The notes under the pieces are model-generated. The model saw nothing but the letters and a program-made list of their open reading frames with translations. It was not told where the DNA came from and did no database searches. Shown in pieces: positions 44,181 to 53,117 of a stretch of 64,000 nt of DNA. The stretch is from Candidatus Pristimantibacillus lignocellulolyticus (lineage in GTDB: Bacteria > Bacillota > Bacilli > Paenibacillales > Paenibacillaceae), in NCBI GenBank assembly GCA_023639215.1, contig CP097899.1:1841001-1905000 (forward strand). The letters are read 5' to 3'. Numbering within the stretch: position 1 is the stretch's first letter; every line of letters begins with the position of its first letter. The translations under genes were made by a program, and so were the position numbers.

Positions 44181-45497
44181 GTGGGCGATATAGAACTTTG
44201 GCTTCAAGTATTAGGGAAAGCCCTGGTTTCCTTATTGATACAACCGTTATTCTATATTTCACTTATGTTATTACTCACGATGTTCTTATACCGCGTACGT
44301 ATGGAACGTTCTATGTTTTCGGTGAAATTAAAGGAATGGAAACTTCCGATGGTATTTATGATATTAGGTGGGCTAGTTGCCGCTATTTTAGTATCTGTTA
44401 TTGCCGCGGTATTAGGCTTTACATTAACCGTCCCAACTATTTATTGGTTATGGTTTATTATGCTTATACTTACAGTTTTCAAAGTGCGTTTTTTAACAAT
44501 ATCCTACAGTGCTGGAATTGTTGCTATACTTCATCTTATTGCTTCAGTTATAGGTCCCCTTTCTTTACAAAATGATTTGGCGTTCATCTATCAAACTTTA
44601 CTTGATATTAATGCATTTAGTTTGTTGGTTATAAGCGCATTGCTTGGAATAGCTCAAAGCGTGTTAGTGCGAATTCAACATAAACATATGATAAGTCCTG
44701 TTTATATGTCAGGCAAACGTGGAAAAGTCATCGGCGGTTACGTTTTACAAGGTTATTGGCCTATCCCATTACTTTTATTTATGCCAGTAACACCAGAACA
44801 ATCCGGAGCATTTTTGTTTAATACAGCATACGGACAGCCGTTCTTTATGAGTATGTCTAATGAAGCTTGGTTAATGCTAGCGTGCCCACTTATGATTGGT
44901 GTCACACAATTAACGCAAGCAGTTACTCCAAAGCAACTTGCTCTGCGAGTATCTCGACAAGGGCTATTAGTTTCTTGCGTGTTATTATTAATATCCATTG
45001 GATCATGGTGGGTTAGTGGTCTTATATGGGTATCAGCAATACTTACGTTAATAGCTTCCGAACTGCTCAATTGGTATAATAATTCACAAGAATCGAAGCA
45101 AACCCCGTTATATGGGCAAGACAACAATGGGTTGAAAGTGTTAGCTGTCGTGAAGTCTTCTCCTGCCGAGCAGATGAATATTGAAATTGGCGATATTATT
45201 ATTAAGGCAAATGGGCAAGATGTACATACCTTGGAACAATTATACGAGGCAATGTCTATTAATCCTGCGTTTTGTAAATTAGCGCTACTTAACAATAATA
45301 GAGATTTGAAGTTTGCTCAGCGTACCCGTTATGCTGATGAACATCATCAACTCGGTATTATTCTCGCTCCAGATGAACAAGCCAAATATTTAGCCAAATA
45401 TAAAGAGCCCTCTCTATTTACTTGGTTAGGCAGAACAAAGCTGCTGAGCAAACAAAGCGCGATAATTGCTGAATCGTCGAGTACATCTGTAACGTAG
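44181..45497 (+). CDS. minJ: PDZ-domain polytopic membrane protein (MinJ-like)
   Basis: The 438-residue protein has about eight hydrophobic segments up to residue 300 and a C-terminal PDZ domain (about 310-385, GLKVLAVVKSSPAEQMNIE; then GDIIIKANGQDVHTLEQ). In Bacillus the gene after ctpB is minJ, whose product has the same layout and bridges DivIVA and MinD at the division site. The gene order and topology support the same identity here, but the sequence match is from architecture, not alignment. GTG 44181 follows GAAGGGG with 10-nt spacing. Confidence 0.72.
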   Translation: MGDIELWLQVLGKALVSLLIQPLFYISLMLLLTMFLYRVRMERSMFSVKLKEWKLPMVFMILGGLVAAILVSVIAAVLGFTLTVPTIYWLWFIMLILTVFKVRFLTISYSAGIVAILHLIASVIGPLSLQNDLAFIYQTLLDINAFSLLVISALLGIAQSVLVRIQHKHMISPVYMSGKRGKVIGGYVLQGYWPIPLLLFMPVTPEQSGAFLFNTAYGQPFFMSMSNEAWLMLACPLMIGVTQLTQAVTPKQLALRVSRQGLLVSCVLLLISIGSWWVSGLIWVSAILTLIASELLNWYNNSQESKQTPLYGQDNNGLKVLAVVKSSPAEQMNIEIGDIIIKANGQDVHTLEQLYEAMSINPAFCKLALLNNNRDLKFAQRTRYADEHHQLGIILAPDEQAKYLAKYKEPSLFTWLGRTKLLSKQSAIIAESSSTSVT

Positions 45498-45536
45498 CCT
45501 TATCATAGTAAAAATTAACCATTAAATCGAAACATT

Positions 45537-45575
45537 AGCCTATTATGAGCGTAACTATATCATAATAGGCTTTAC
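45537..45575 (+). terminator. Terminator of minJ-like gene
   Basis: AGCCTATTATGA (45537-45548) pairs perfectly with TCATAATAGGCT (45560-45571), followed by TTACTT. Confidence 0.85.
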
Positions 45576-45596
45576 TTATTGAGATTATAGCTTGTG

Positions 45597-45671
45597 CTTC
45601 CGAGGCTACTTTTTATTGCAAGATGTTATGTCTCGAAGTTATAAAGAGTTTTAGAACAGGCGGTGCTTAGC
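45597..45671 (+). promoter_or_regulatory. Two-stem leader motif (copy iii) before the response regulator
   Basis: Stem A is CTTCCGAG (45597-45604) with CTCGAAG (45632-45638). Stem B is ACTTTTTAT (45608-45616) with ATAAAGAGT (45641-45649), one G-U pair. TTTTAG and the AGGCGG ribosome binding site follow. Confidence 0.65.
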
Positions 45672-46832
45672 TTGCAACTACTATTAGTCGATGATGAGAA
45701 GTTAGCTTTAGTGCAGTTAGAAAGAATGGTAAGGAGTGTATTCGCTGAACACGGTGTACCAGAAATTGTAATACATAGCTTTCAGTTAGTAAGCGAAGCG
45801 ATCCAATTTGCTAAGAGTAATAAGCTTGATGTTGTTTTTCTTGATATTAATATGCCAGAAATGTCGGGGCTTGAGGCGGCAGAATTATTACAACAACTTA
45901 TACCAACTATTGAAATTATTTTTGTAACTGCATACGATGAATATGCTGTTAAAGCATTTGAATTAAATGCGATGGATTATTTATTAAAGCCATTATCTAT
46001 GCAACGTCTACAGAAAACGATAGAACGATTGCATAGTAAAAATGAAATCGCTGCATCCCTGCAAGATGTTGTAGTCACATCACATCGACAAAGTATATAC
46101 TGCATGAAAAAGATTCGCTTTCAAGCAGTGCAAAGTGCTATTGTATATCCCAAGTGGAGGACTGCAAAAGCTCAAGAATTATTTGCTTATTTACTACATC
46201 GACGTGGTGAATTTGTACCTAAATATAAAATTATGAATATGTTTTCACCTGAACTAGATAAGAAGCGCGCAATGACACAGCTGTATACCGTTATCTATCA
46301 AATCAGAAAATGTTTGAAAGAGTCTGGTATAGAAGTGAAAATTGATAATGACAGTATTCAAGAAGGTTACTGTCTAAGGTTAGAAAATACTTATATAGAT
46401 GTTGAGGCATGGGAAACATTAGTTAATGAATTAGATGAGAAGGATCCTCAATATTATGAGAAACTGAAGTATTGCTTGGAGCAATACGACGGTGATTATA
46501 TGGAAGACTATGATTATTTATGGGCTGAGAGTGAGCGCGAACGATTAAGACAATTGTGGATGTATTATGCAAGACAATTACTTCTGCATTTGTATCATGA
46601 CGGTAAATGGACGAAACTATTGCAATTAGGTGAGCGTTTTAAACAATTCAATCCGTACCAATTTGAATATGGTGTCTATATGCTTGAAGCATATCATCAA
46701 CTAGGCCAGTACGATAGACTTAAGCAATATTACGAGAAACAAGAACAAGAAATGTTAGATGAATTAGATTTACCTTTACCGACTGAAATGTTGGAATGGT
46801 ACGAAGATTGGATGATTAGCCGTAAGAGTTAA
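45672..46832 (+). CDS. Response regulator with SARP/BTAD output
   Basis: The 386-residue protein has a receiver domain (about 1-120; phosphoacceptor Asp58 in VVFLDINMPEMSG, Lys in MDYLLKPLS). An OmpR/SARP-like winged helix follows (about 145-235, AQELFAYLLHRRGEFVPKYKI), then a bacterial transcriptional activation (BTAD) TPR-like domain to the end. Start choice: TTG 45672 follows AGGCGG at 8 nt, while GTG 45663 lies inside that site. No histidine kinase is adjacent, so its partner and targets are unknown. It is monocistronic, with its own leader motif and terminator. Confidence 0.88.
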   Translation: MQLLLVDDEKLALVQLERMVRSVFAEHGVPEIVIHSFQLVSEAIQFAKSNKLDVVFLDINMPEMSGLEAAELLQQLIPTIEIIFVTAYDEYAVKAFELNAMDYLLKPLSMQRLQKTIERLHSKNEIAASLQDVVVTSHRQSIYCMKKIRFQAVQSAIVYPKWRTAKAQELFAYLLHRRGEFVPKYKIMNMFSPELDKKRAMTQLYTVIYQIRKCLKESGIEVKIDNDSIQEGYCLRLENTYIDVEAWETLVNELDEKDPQYYEKLKYCLEQYDGDYMEDYDYLWAESERERLRQLWMYYARQLLLHLYHDGKWTKLLQLGERFKQFNPYQFEYGVYMLEAYHQLGQYDRLKQYYEKQEQEMLDELDLPLPTEMLEWYEDWMISRKS

Positions 46833-46867
46833 ACCAATATTGGTTTAGCACTTGCGGCTATACCTTT
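46817..46867. terminator. Long palindromic terminator overlapping the end of the response-regulator gene
   Basis: TAGCCGTAAG (46817-46826) pairs with CTTGCGGCTA (46851-46860), enclosing GTTAAACCAAT/ATTGGTTTAGC. CCTTTTT follows. The left arm is formed by the last codons of the gene. Confidence 0.75.
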
Positions 46868-46916
46868 TTAGGGGATATAATAATAGAAGGGAACATACAT
46901 TCTTATTTTTACAGGT

Positions 46917-47126
46917 AGTTCTAAATGTCCGACTGTGATCACGCGGTTACCCGCTGAAGTTAATTCGGCATCGAATATGCCCTCCATCATAAGCCTGGTA
47001 TAAGCTTCCGATGTATGTTTCTTGTAGAAACATTGTAGGTGCTCGTGTACCAATAACTACTACTTGCGCTACTCGTTTCTGCTGGAGTGCATCTTCTTGG
47101 CGGGCGACAGCCGAACATTTAGAACT
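46917..47126 (+). repeat. Palindromic repeat, copy F (full, + orientation, second arm type, long core)
   Basis: A 210-bp element upstream of uvrB. Arms are AGTTCTAAATGT and ACATTTAGAACT, unlike those of copies A-E, but the core (GATCACG, TCGAATATG, GTGTACC, CATCTTCTTGG) is the same family. It contains the extra ATGTTTCT/AGAAACAT hairpin (47015-47033) shared with copy C. Confidence 0.88.
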
Positions 47127-47142
47127 TTCATTAGAAGATGAT

Positions 47143-47196
47143 GTTCTAAATGTCCGACTGTGATCACGATGGTTCGCTTATTTCATAATCGACATC
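47143..47196 (+). repeat. Palindromic repeat, half copy F2
   Basis: The left half only (GTTCTAAATGTCCGACTGTG, then ATCACGATGG to ATCGACATC) lies 16 nt after copy F in the same orientation. It repeats the arrangement of A and A2. Confidence 0.85.
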
Positions 47197-47300
47197 TACA
47201 AATAAAAAACAGAAATATCTAGAATATTTTAACAGTGAGTACTAGTTGAACTGCTTGCATTTTGACTATACTAATAGTATTAGTTCAAAATGCAGTATAA

Positions 47301-47469
47301 ATTCAAAAAGCAGGCTTTCAGAATCGAGAAGAGGGAGTGTTACTTGAGGAAGGAGGAAGCTCCAGTGTACGTAATTGGTACACGAGACCCGGACTTCCCA
47401 AGTTCGCTACCTATTCGAAGCCGAATAAGCTTCTTGCATCACTTCGTTATCAAAGTCTGCTTTTTGAAT
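47301..47469 (-). repeat. Palindromic repeat, copy E (full, - orientation)
   Basis: A 169-bp element upstream of uvrB with first-type arms ATTCAAAAAGCAGGCTTT and AAAGTCTGCTTTTTGAAT. Relative to copy A the outer G-C pair has become A-T on both sides. The core contains CTTCGAATA and GTGTAC/GTACAC parts. An inverted repeat CATTTTGA/TTCAAAATG lies just to its left (47256-47292). Confidence 0.9.
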
Positions 47470-47513
47470 ATCCAATAAAAATAGATAGGTGAATATATGG
47501 ATGGGAGGATACT

Positions 47514-49496
47514 ATGTCACAATTTGAAATTGTTTCGAACTATGAGCCTCGAGGGGATCAGCCACGAGCCATTGAACAAATCATTAAGGGTTTGCAAGAG
47601 GGCAAGAGACATCAAACATTGCTTGGAGCAACAGGTACTGGTAAAACGTACACGATGGCTAATGTTATTGAACGTGTCAATCGTCCAACACTCGTTATCG
47701 CTCATAATAAAACACTTGCCGCGCAATTATGTAGTGAGTTTAAAACCTTCTTCCCTAACAATGCGGTTGAATATTTCGTAAGTTATTATGATTACTTTCA
47801 ACCAGAAGCCTATATTCCATCTACAGATACATTTATAGAAAAAGATTCTAGCATTAATGATGAAATAGATAAGCTACGACATTCAGCAACAACTGCACTA
47901 TTTGAACGTCGCGATGTAATTATTGTAGCCAGTGTTTCTTGTATTTATGGTTTAGGTTCGCCTGCTGAGTACGGCAGTCTTGTTGTTTCATTACGTGTAG
48001 GAATGGAAAAATCGCGAAATGAGATTCTTCGTTCGCTTGTTGATATTCAATATCAACGTAATGACATTAGCTTTACTCGCGGTACGTTTCGAGTTCGTGG
48101 TGATGTTGTTGAGATTTTCCCGGTTGCTAATAATGAACGTGCTGTTCGCATTGAAATGTTTGGTGATGAGATAGAACGGATATGCGAGATGGATGTTATT
48201 ACTGGTGAAGTATTAGGGGAACGCGAACATATTGCTATATTCCCAGCATCTCACTTCGTTACACAAGAAGAAACAATGAAGCGGGCAATCGTTAATATTG
48301 AACAAGAGCTTGAAGAGCAATTAGCTAATTTCCGTGAACAAGGAAAGTTACTGGAAGCTCAAAGATTAGAACAACGGACTCGTTATGATCTTGAGATGAT
48401 GGCAGAAATGGGTTTTTGTTCTGGTATTGAGAACTATTCCGGTCCACTCACATTCCGTGAGCGGGGTGCAACGCCATATACATTATTAGATTATTTTCCT
48501 GATGATATGCTCGTAGTAATTGATGAGTCACATGTATCACTGCCACAAATTCGAGCGATGTTTAATGGCGATAAAGCTCGAAAAGAAATGTTAGTTAATC
48601 ATGGCTTCCGTCTACCTTCTGCACTAGATAACCGTCCACTGCGTTTTGAGGAGTTTGAAGCGAAAACGAATCAATTAGTTTATGTTTCGGCAACGCCTGG
48701 TCCATATGAGATGGAACACTGTCCGACAATGGTAGAACAAATTATTCGTCCAACAGGTTTGCTTGATCCCGTCATTGAAGTGAGACCATCAAAAGGTCAG
48801 ATTGATGATCTATTACATGAAATCCATTTGCGCATTGCTAAAGATGAGCGTGTGCTCGTTACAACATTAACGAAGAAAATGTCAGAAGATCTCACGGACT
48901 ATATGAAGGATATTGGTCTTAAGGTTCGTTATCTTCACTCTGAGATCAAAACATTAGAGCGAATAGCGATTTTACGAGATCTACGACTTGGAGTATTCGA
49001 TGTGTTAGTTGGAATCAACTTGCTTAGAGAAGGTCTTGATTTACCTGAGGTTAGTCTAGTAGCTATTCTCGATGCTGATAAAGAAGGATTTTTACGTTCT
49101 GAGCGTTCGCTTATTCAGACAATTGGTCGTGCAGCTCGGAATAGTGAGGGCTTAGTTATTATGTATGGCGATAAGATTACCAATTCAATGGATCTTGCGT
49201 TGAAGGAGACTGCTCGTCGTCGTGAAATACAGATCGCACATAATGAAGCGAATGGTATTGTGCCTCAAACGATTCGTAAAGATATTCAAGGTGTTATTGA
49301 AGCAACGAAAGTCGCAGAATCTAAAGCAGATTACTTAACTGATGCAGCCAATAAGAAACTTACGAAGAAAGAGTTTGCATCACTTATTGAAAAGTTGGAA
49401 GCTGAAATGAAAGATGCAGCGAAAAACTTACAGTTCGAGCGTGCAGCGGAGCTGAGGGATGCGTTGCTTGAGCTAAAAGCAGAACAACTAGGATAG
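47514..49496 (+). CDS. uvrB: Excinuclease ABC subunit B
   Basis: The 660-residue helicase-like damage-verification subunit of nucleotide excision repair has Walker A GATGTGKTYT at about 37-46, the beta-hairpin segment YYDYFQPEAYIP, helicase motif DESHVSLPQI, and a C-terminal UVR domain for UvrA/UvrC contact (FERAAELRDALLELK). ATG 47514 follows GGGAGGAT. I looked for a LexA (CGAACN4GTTCG) box upstream and found none within the repeat-filled gap. uvrA follows after repeat G. Confidence 0.97.
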   Translation: MSQFEIVSNYEPRGDQPRAIEQIIKGLQEGKRHQTLLGATGTGKTYTMANVIERVNRPTLVIAHNKTLAAQLCSEFKTFFPNNAVEYFVSYYDYFQPEAYIPSTDTFIEKDSSINDEIDKLRHSATTALFERRDVIIVASVSCIYGLGSPAEYGSLVVSLRVGMEKSRNEILRSLVDIQYQRNDISFTRGTFRVRGDVVEIFPVANNERAVRIEMFGDEIERICEMDVITGEVLGEREHIAIFPASHFVTQEETMKRAIVNIEQELEEQLANFREQGKLLEAQRLEQRTRYDLEMMAEMGFCSGIENYSGPLTFRERGATPYTLLDYFPDDMLVVIDESHVSLPQIRAMFNGDKARKEMLVNHGFRLPSALDNRPLRFEEFEAKTNQLVYVSATPGPYEMEHCPTMVEQIIRPTGLLDPVIEVRPSKGQIDDLLHEIHLRIAKDERVLVTTLTKKMSEDLTDYMKDIGLKVRYLHSEIKTLERIAILRDLRLGVFDVLVGINLLREGLDLPEVSLVAILDADKEGFLRSERSLIQTIGRAARNSEGLVIMYGDKITNSMDLALKETARRREIQIAHNEANGIVPQTIRKDIQGVIEATKVAESKADYLTDAANKKLTKKEFASLIEKLEAEMKDAAKNLQFERAAELRDALLELKAEQLG

Positions 49497-49510
49497 GTAG
49501 CTCTAGAGGT

Positions 49511-49682
49511 AGCTCTAAATGTCCGACTGTGATCACGATGATTATACTGTCGTAGCCTAGTCGGCGTCGAATATGCCCTCCATCGAAAGCCTACTTGTAA
49601 TCACGTACAGAAAACGTACGCTGTGCTACTCGTTTCCGCTGGAGTGCATCTTCTTGGTACTGACAGCCGAACATTTAGAGCA
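49511..49682 (+). repeat. Palindromic repeat, copy G (full, + orientation, second arm type)
   Basis: A 172-bp element between uvrB and uvrA. Arms GCTCTAAATGT and ACATTTAGAGC carry a compensatory T-A to C-G change relative to copy F. The core has GATCACGATG, TCGGCGTCGAATATG, CGTAC/GTACG and CATCTTCTTGG. Confidence 0.9.
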
Positions 49683-49712
49683 CTAATTGAAATGTAGTTC
49701 GAAATATTTAGC

Positions 49713-49786
49713 ACATGCTTACGATGCAACTTCTCATATATAAATAGCGAAATATATAGTCATGAATAGTTTTAGGGGGAAAAGAT
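49713..49786 (+). promoter_or_regulatory. Two-stem leader motif (copy iv) before uvrA
   Basis: ACTTCTCAT (49729-49737) pairs with ATGAATAGT (49762-49770) with two mismatches. The sequence ATGCTTACGATGCAACTT before it and TTTTAGGGGG after it match the other copies. Stem A is weak here. Confidence 0.55.
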
Positions 49787-52648
49787 GTGGCAATTGACAA
49801 AATCGTTGTAAAAGGTGCACGCGCACATAATTTGAAAAACATTGATGTAACGATTCCTCGAGATAAGTTTGTAGTGTTGACTGGTCTAAGTGGATCAGGA
49901 AAATCTTCACTCGCATTCGATACGATCTATGCAGAAGGTCAGCGTCGATATGTTGAGTCATTAAGTTCCTACGCAAGACAATTTCTTGGACAGATGGATA
50001 AGCCTGATGTGGACTCTATTGAGGGACTATCACCGGCAATTTCCATTGATCAAAAGACTACTAGCCGAAACCCACGTTCAACCGTCGGAACGGTAACGGA
50101 AATCTATGATTATTTGCGATTATTATTTGCTCGTATAGGTAAACCACACTGCCCAACGCATGGCATTGAAATTACAGCTCAGACGGTCGAACAAATGGTT
50201 GATCGCATTATGGAATACGAGGAACGTACTCGATTACAAATACTAGCCCCTATCGTTTCAGGTAGAAAAGGCGAGCATACAAAGCTATTAGCTGATATGC
50301 AAAAGCAAGGTTATGTACGTGTAAGAGTAGATGGCGAAATTAGAGAGTTAACTGAAAAAATTGAGCTTGATAAGAATAAGAAACATAGTATTGAAGTTGT
50401 TATCGATCGTATTGTAGTAAAAGCAGATATCGAGTCTAGACTTGCAGATTCTCTAGAAACTGCGCTTAACCTCAGTGAAGGTAGAGTGCTAGTAGATGTG
50501 ATGGGACAGGAAGAATTACTATTCAGTTCTAATTTGGCTTGTCCGGAATGTGGTTTCAGCATTGAAGAACTTGCTCCGCGAATGTTCTCTTTCAATAGTC
50601 CTTACGGTGCTTGTCCTGATTGTGATGGACTAGGTTCAAAAATGATTGTTGATCCTGATATGCTCATACCTGATTACTCTAAGTCGATTGCTGAAGGTGC
50701 ATTTCTTGCTTGGGCGGGTAGCACTTCTAATTACTATCCACAATTTCTGAAGTCTGTATCTGAGCATTACGGTATCCCACAAGATGTACCAGTATCTGAG
50801 CTTAGCAGTGAACAGATGAAGAAATTACTCTATGGAACAAATGGAGAAAAAGTTCGTTTCCTATACGAAAATGATTTCGGTGCTAGAAAAGAAGCTTACG
50901 TTCCATTTGAAGGTATCGTTAATAATCTAGAACGTCGTTATCGTGATACTGCATCAGATATGATGCGTGAACATATCGAGGGGTATATGAGTGCTAAGCC
51001 TTGTAGCTCTTGCAAAGGGCAACGTCTTCGTAAAGAGACATTAGCAGTAACAATTGGTGATGTAAACATCGCTCACGTAACCAGCTTGTCCATTGGAGAC
51101 GCAGAACAATACTTCGAACAGTTACAATTAACAGACAAAGAATATACAATAGCTAGTCTAATATTGAAAGAACTAACGAATAGATTAGGGTTCTTGGTTA
51201 ATGTAGGACTAAACTATCTTTCACTTGGTCGTGCAGCAGGCACTTTATCTGGTGGCGAAGCACAGCGAATTCGCCTAGCAACGCAAATTGGATCTAGTCT
51301 AATGGGTGTATTATATATTCTCGATGAGCCAAGTATTGGTCTACATCAACGAGATAATGATCGATTGATCGAAACGTTAGTTCATATGAGAGATCTTGGT
51401 AACACACTTATCGTAGTTGAACATGATGAAGACACCATGCTTGCAGCTGATTATATAATTGATATCGGTCCGGGAGCAGGTATTCATGGTGGACAAATTA
51501 TCGCTCAAGGTACACCGGCAGAGATTATGGCTGACGATAATTCGATTACGGGACGTTATCTGAGTGGTAAAGACTTTATAGAAGTACCATTAAAGCGAAG
51601 AGCATTAAGTGATCGATGGCTTGAAGTTGTTGGAGCGAAGGAAAATAATTTGCGTAATATTACGGTGAAAATACCATTAGGTGTATTTGCAGCTGTAACA
51701 GGAGTATCTGGTTCTGGTAAATCAACATTTGTGAATGAAATACTATATAAAGTACTTGCACGAGATTTGAATCGAGCGAAGACTCGTCCTGGTGAACATA
51801 AAGAGGTTCGTGGTCTAGAACATATTGAAAAAGTCGTTGAGATTGATCAATCCCCAATTGGTCGTACTCCGCGATCTAATCCTGCCACATATACTGGCGT
51901 TTTCGATGATATTCGTGATTTATATGCATCTACGAATGAAGCGAAAGTTCGTGGTTACAAGAAAGGGCGTTTCAGTTTCAATGTGAAAGGCGGTCGCTGT
52001 GAAGCTTGTCGTGGCGATGGTATTATCAAAATTGAAATGCATTTCTTGCCCGATGTATATGTTCCTTGCGAGATTTGTAAAGGTAAACGTTATAATCGCG
52101 AAACACTTGAAGTGAAGTATAAAGGGAAAAGTATTGCTGAAGTACTAGAAATGACCATCGAAGATGGCTGTACGTTCTTTGAAAATATTCCTCGAATCCA
52201 ACGTAAATTAGTAACATTATTTGATGTCGGATTAGGATATATGAAGCTTGGTCAACCTGCGACAACACTTTCTGGTGGTGAAGCGCAGCGTGTGAAGCTA
52301 GCCGCTGAATTATACCGCAGAAGTACAGGTAAAACTTTATATATTCTCGATGAACCTACAACAGGTTTACATGCTTATGATATTTCTCGGTTATTAGATG
52401 TATTGCATCGCCTAGTCGATTCAGGCGAATCTGTCCTGGTCATTGAGCATAATCTTGATGTAATTAAGACAGCAGATTATATTATTGATCTTGGTCCTGA
52501 AGGCGGAAATGGCGGAGGAATGATTGTAGCAACAGGTACGCCTGAAAAAGTTGTACAGGTGAAAGAATCCTATACAGGTAAGTATCTTGCTCCAATTCTT
52601 GAACGTGATCGACTTCGTTCTGAGCAAAAGCTTGTTACGGAGCAGTAA
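49787..52648 (+). CDS. uvrA: Excinuclease ABC subunit A
   Basis: This is the 953-residue damage-recognition ATPase of nucleotide excision repair. It has two ABC modules: Walker A GLSGSGKSSLAFDT near residue 32 with signature LSGGEAQRIRLATQIG, and GVSGSGKSTFVNEIL near 640 with LSGGEAQRVKLAAELY. Zinc fingers occur as CPECGF/CPDC and CEACRGDG/CEICKGKR pairs. GTG 49787 follows AGGGGGA. It pairs with UvrB and lies downstream of it, as is common in Bacillota. Confidence 0.97.
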   Translation: MAIDKIVVKGARAHNLKNIDVTIPRDKFVVLTGLSGSGKSSLAFDTIYAEGQRRYVESLSSYARQFLGQMDKPDVDSIEGLSPAISIDQKTTSRNPRSTVGTVTEIYDYLRLLFARIGKPHCPTHGIEITAQTVEQMVDRIMEYEERTRLQILAPIVSGRKGEHTKLLADMQKQGYVRVRVDGEIRELTEKIELDKNKKHSIEVVIDRIVVKADIESRLADSLETALNLSEGRVLVDVMGQEELLFSSNLACPECGFSIEELAPRMFSFNSPYGACPDCDGLGSKMIVDPDMLIPDYSKSIAEGAFLAWAGSTSNYYPQFLKSVSEHYGIPQDVPVSELSSEQMKKLLYGTNGEKVRFLYENDFGARKEAYVPFEGIVNNLERRYRDTASDMMREHIEGYMSAKPCSSCKGQRLRKETLAVTIGDVNIAHVTSLSIGDAEQYFEQLQLTDKEYTIASLILKELTNRLGFLVNVGLNYLSLGRAAGTLSGGEAQRIRLATQIGSSLMGVLYILDEPSIGLHQRDNDRLIETLVHMRDLGNTLIVVEHDEDTMLAADYIIDIGPGAGIHGGQIIAQGTPAEIMADDNSITGRYLSGKDFIEVPLKRRALSDRWLEVVGAKENNLRNITVKIPLGVFAAVTGVSGSGKSTFVNEILYKVLARDLNRAKTRPGEHKEVRGLEHIEKVVEIDQSPIGRTPRSNPATYTGVFDDIRDLYASTNEAKVRGYKKGRFSFNVKGGRCEACRGDGIIKIEMHFLPDVYVPCEICKGKRYNRETLEVKYKGKSIAEVLEMTIEDGCTFFENIPRIQRKLVTLFDVGLGYMKLGQPATTLSGGEAQRVKLAAELYRRSTGKTLYILDEPTTGLHAYDISRLLDVLHRLVDSGESVLVIEHNLDVIKTADYIIDLGPEGGNGGGMIVATGTPEKVVQVKESYTGKYLAPILERDRLRSEQKLVTEQ

Positions 52649-52656
52649 TAAATAAG

Positions 52657-52697
52657 GCTATGATGGGATATGATATGTAACATTCAACCATCATAGC
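52657..52697 (+). terminator. Hairpin after uvrA (weak terminator)
   Basis: GCTATGATGG (52657-52666) pairs perfectly with CCATCATAGC (52688-52697), but the following TTACATAATC is not a proper T-tract. Confidence 0.5.
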
Positions 52698-52768
52698 TTA
52701 CATAATCGGTTTGAAAATGTGAACATTACGTGACAAAGCATCCAACATTTACTATTCGTACTTGCTTG

Positions 52769-52797
52769 TTGACGACATACAAGATACGATATATAAA
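52769..52797 (+). promoter_or_regulatory. Sigma-A promoter of the small membrane protein
   Basis: TTGACG (52769-52774) and TATAAA (52792-52797) are 17 nt apart, 35 nt before the start codon, with AAGGGGG as ribosome binding site. Confidence 0.7.
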
Positions 52798-52831
52798 TAA
52801 TAGGACACGTGTCAATAAGGGGGTATTCTTC

Positions 52832-53050
52832 ATGTTTTTGGCAGCAGAGGCAACAGAAGCAGCAACAAAAGCAATAAATATTGATCCATTTGATTGGTTT
52901 ATGCTAGCGTTTACCATTGTTATTGCGATTGGTTTTGTTCGTTTGGTTAAAGAGAAGAAGAAAAATATTTTTGCAATCGGTTTTGCAACTGTTTCATTAG
53001 CGGTTTTCGTAGTTATCGACGTTATTATGATCTCGCAAGTATGGTTCTAA
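52832..53050 (+). CDS. Small two-TM membrane protein (DUF2759-like)
   Basis: The 72-residue protein has an acidic/alanine-rich N-terminus (MFLAAEATEAATKA), a hydrophobic segment at about 23-42, a basic KEKKKN turn, and a second hydrophobic segment at about 48-66. ATG 52832 is fixed by AAGGGGG 8 nt upstream; a longer frame from 52730 would cross its promoter. The layout resembles small DUF2759 proteins of Bacillales, but this is a loose match. The function is unknown. It has its own promoter and terminator. Confidence 0.65.
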   Translation: MFLAAEATEAATKAINIDPFDWFMLAFTIVIAIGFVRLVKEKKKNIFAIGFATVSLAVFVVIDVIMISQVWF

Positions 53051-53063
53051 TAGTCTAAATGAT

Positions 53064-53096
53064 AAAAAGTTCCACCGTTATCGGTGGAACTTTTTT
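53064..53096. terminator. Bidirectional terminator between convergent genes
   Basis: AAAAAGTTCCACCG pairs with CGGTGGAACTTTTT around a TTAT loop, with an A-run and a T-run on the two sides. Confidence 0.95.
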
Positions 53097-53117
53097 CGTG
53101 ATCTATAGAAGTAATGC

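Noticed and set aside
46917..49682. LexA/SOS box in the CGAACATTTAGAAC arm of copies F and G beside uvrB and uvrA
   Set aside because: The second half is AGAAC instead of GTTCG, the sequence is explained by pairing with the opposite arm, and the left arm lacks the motif.
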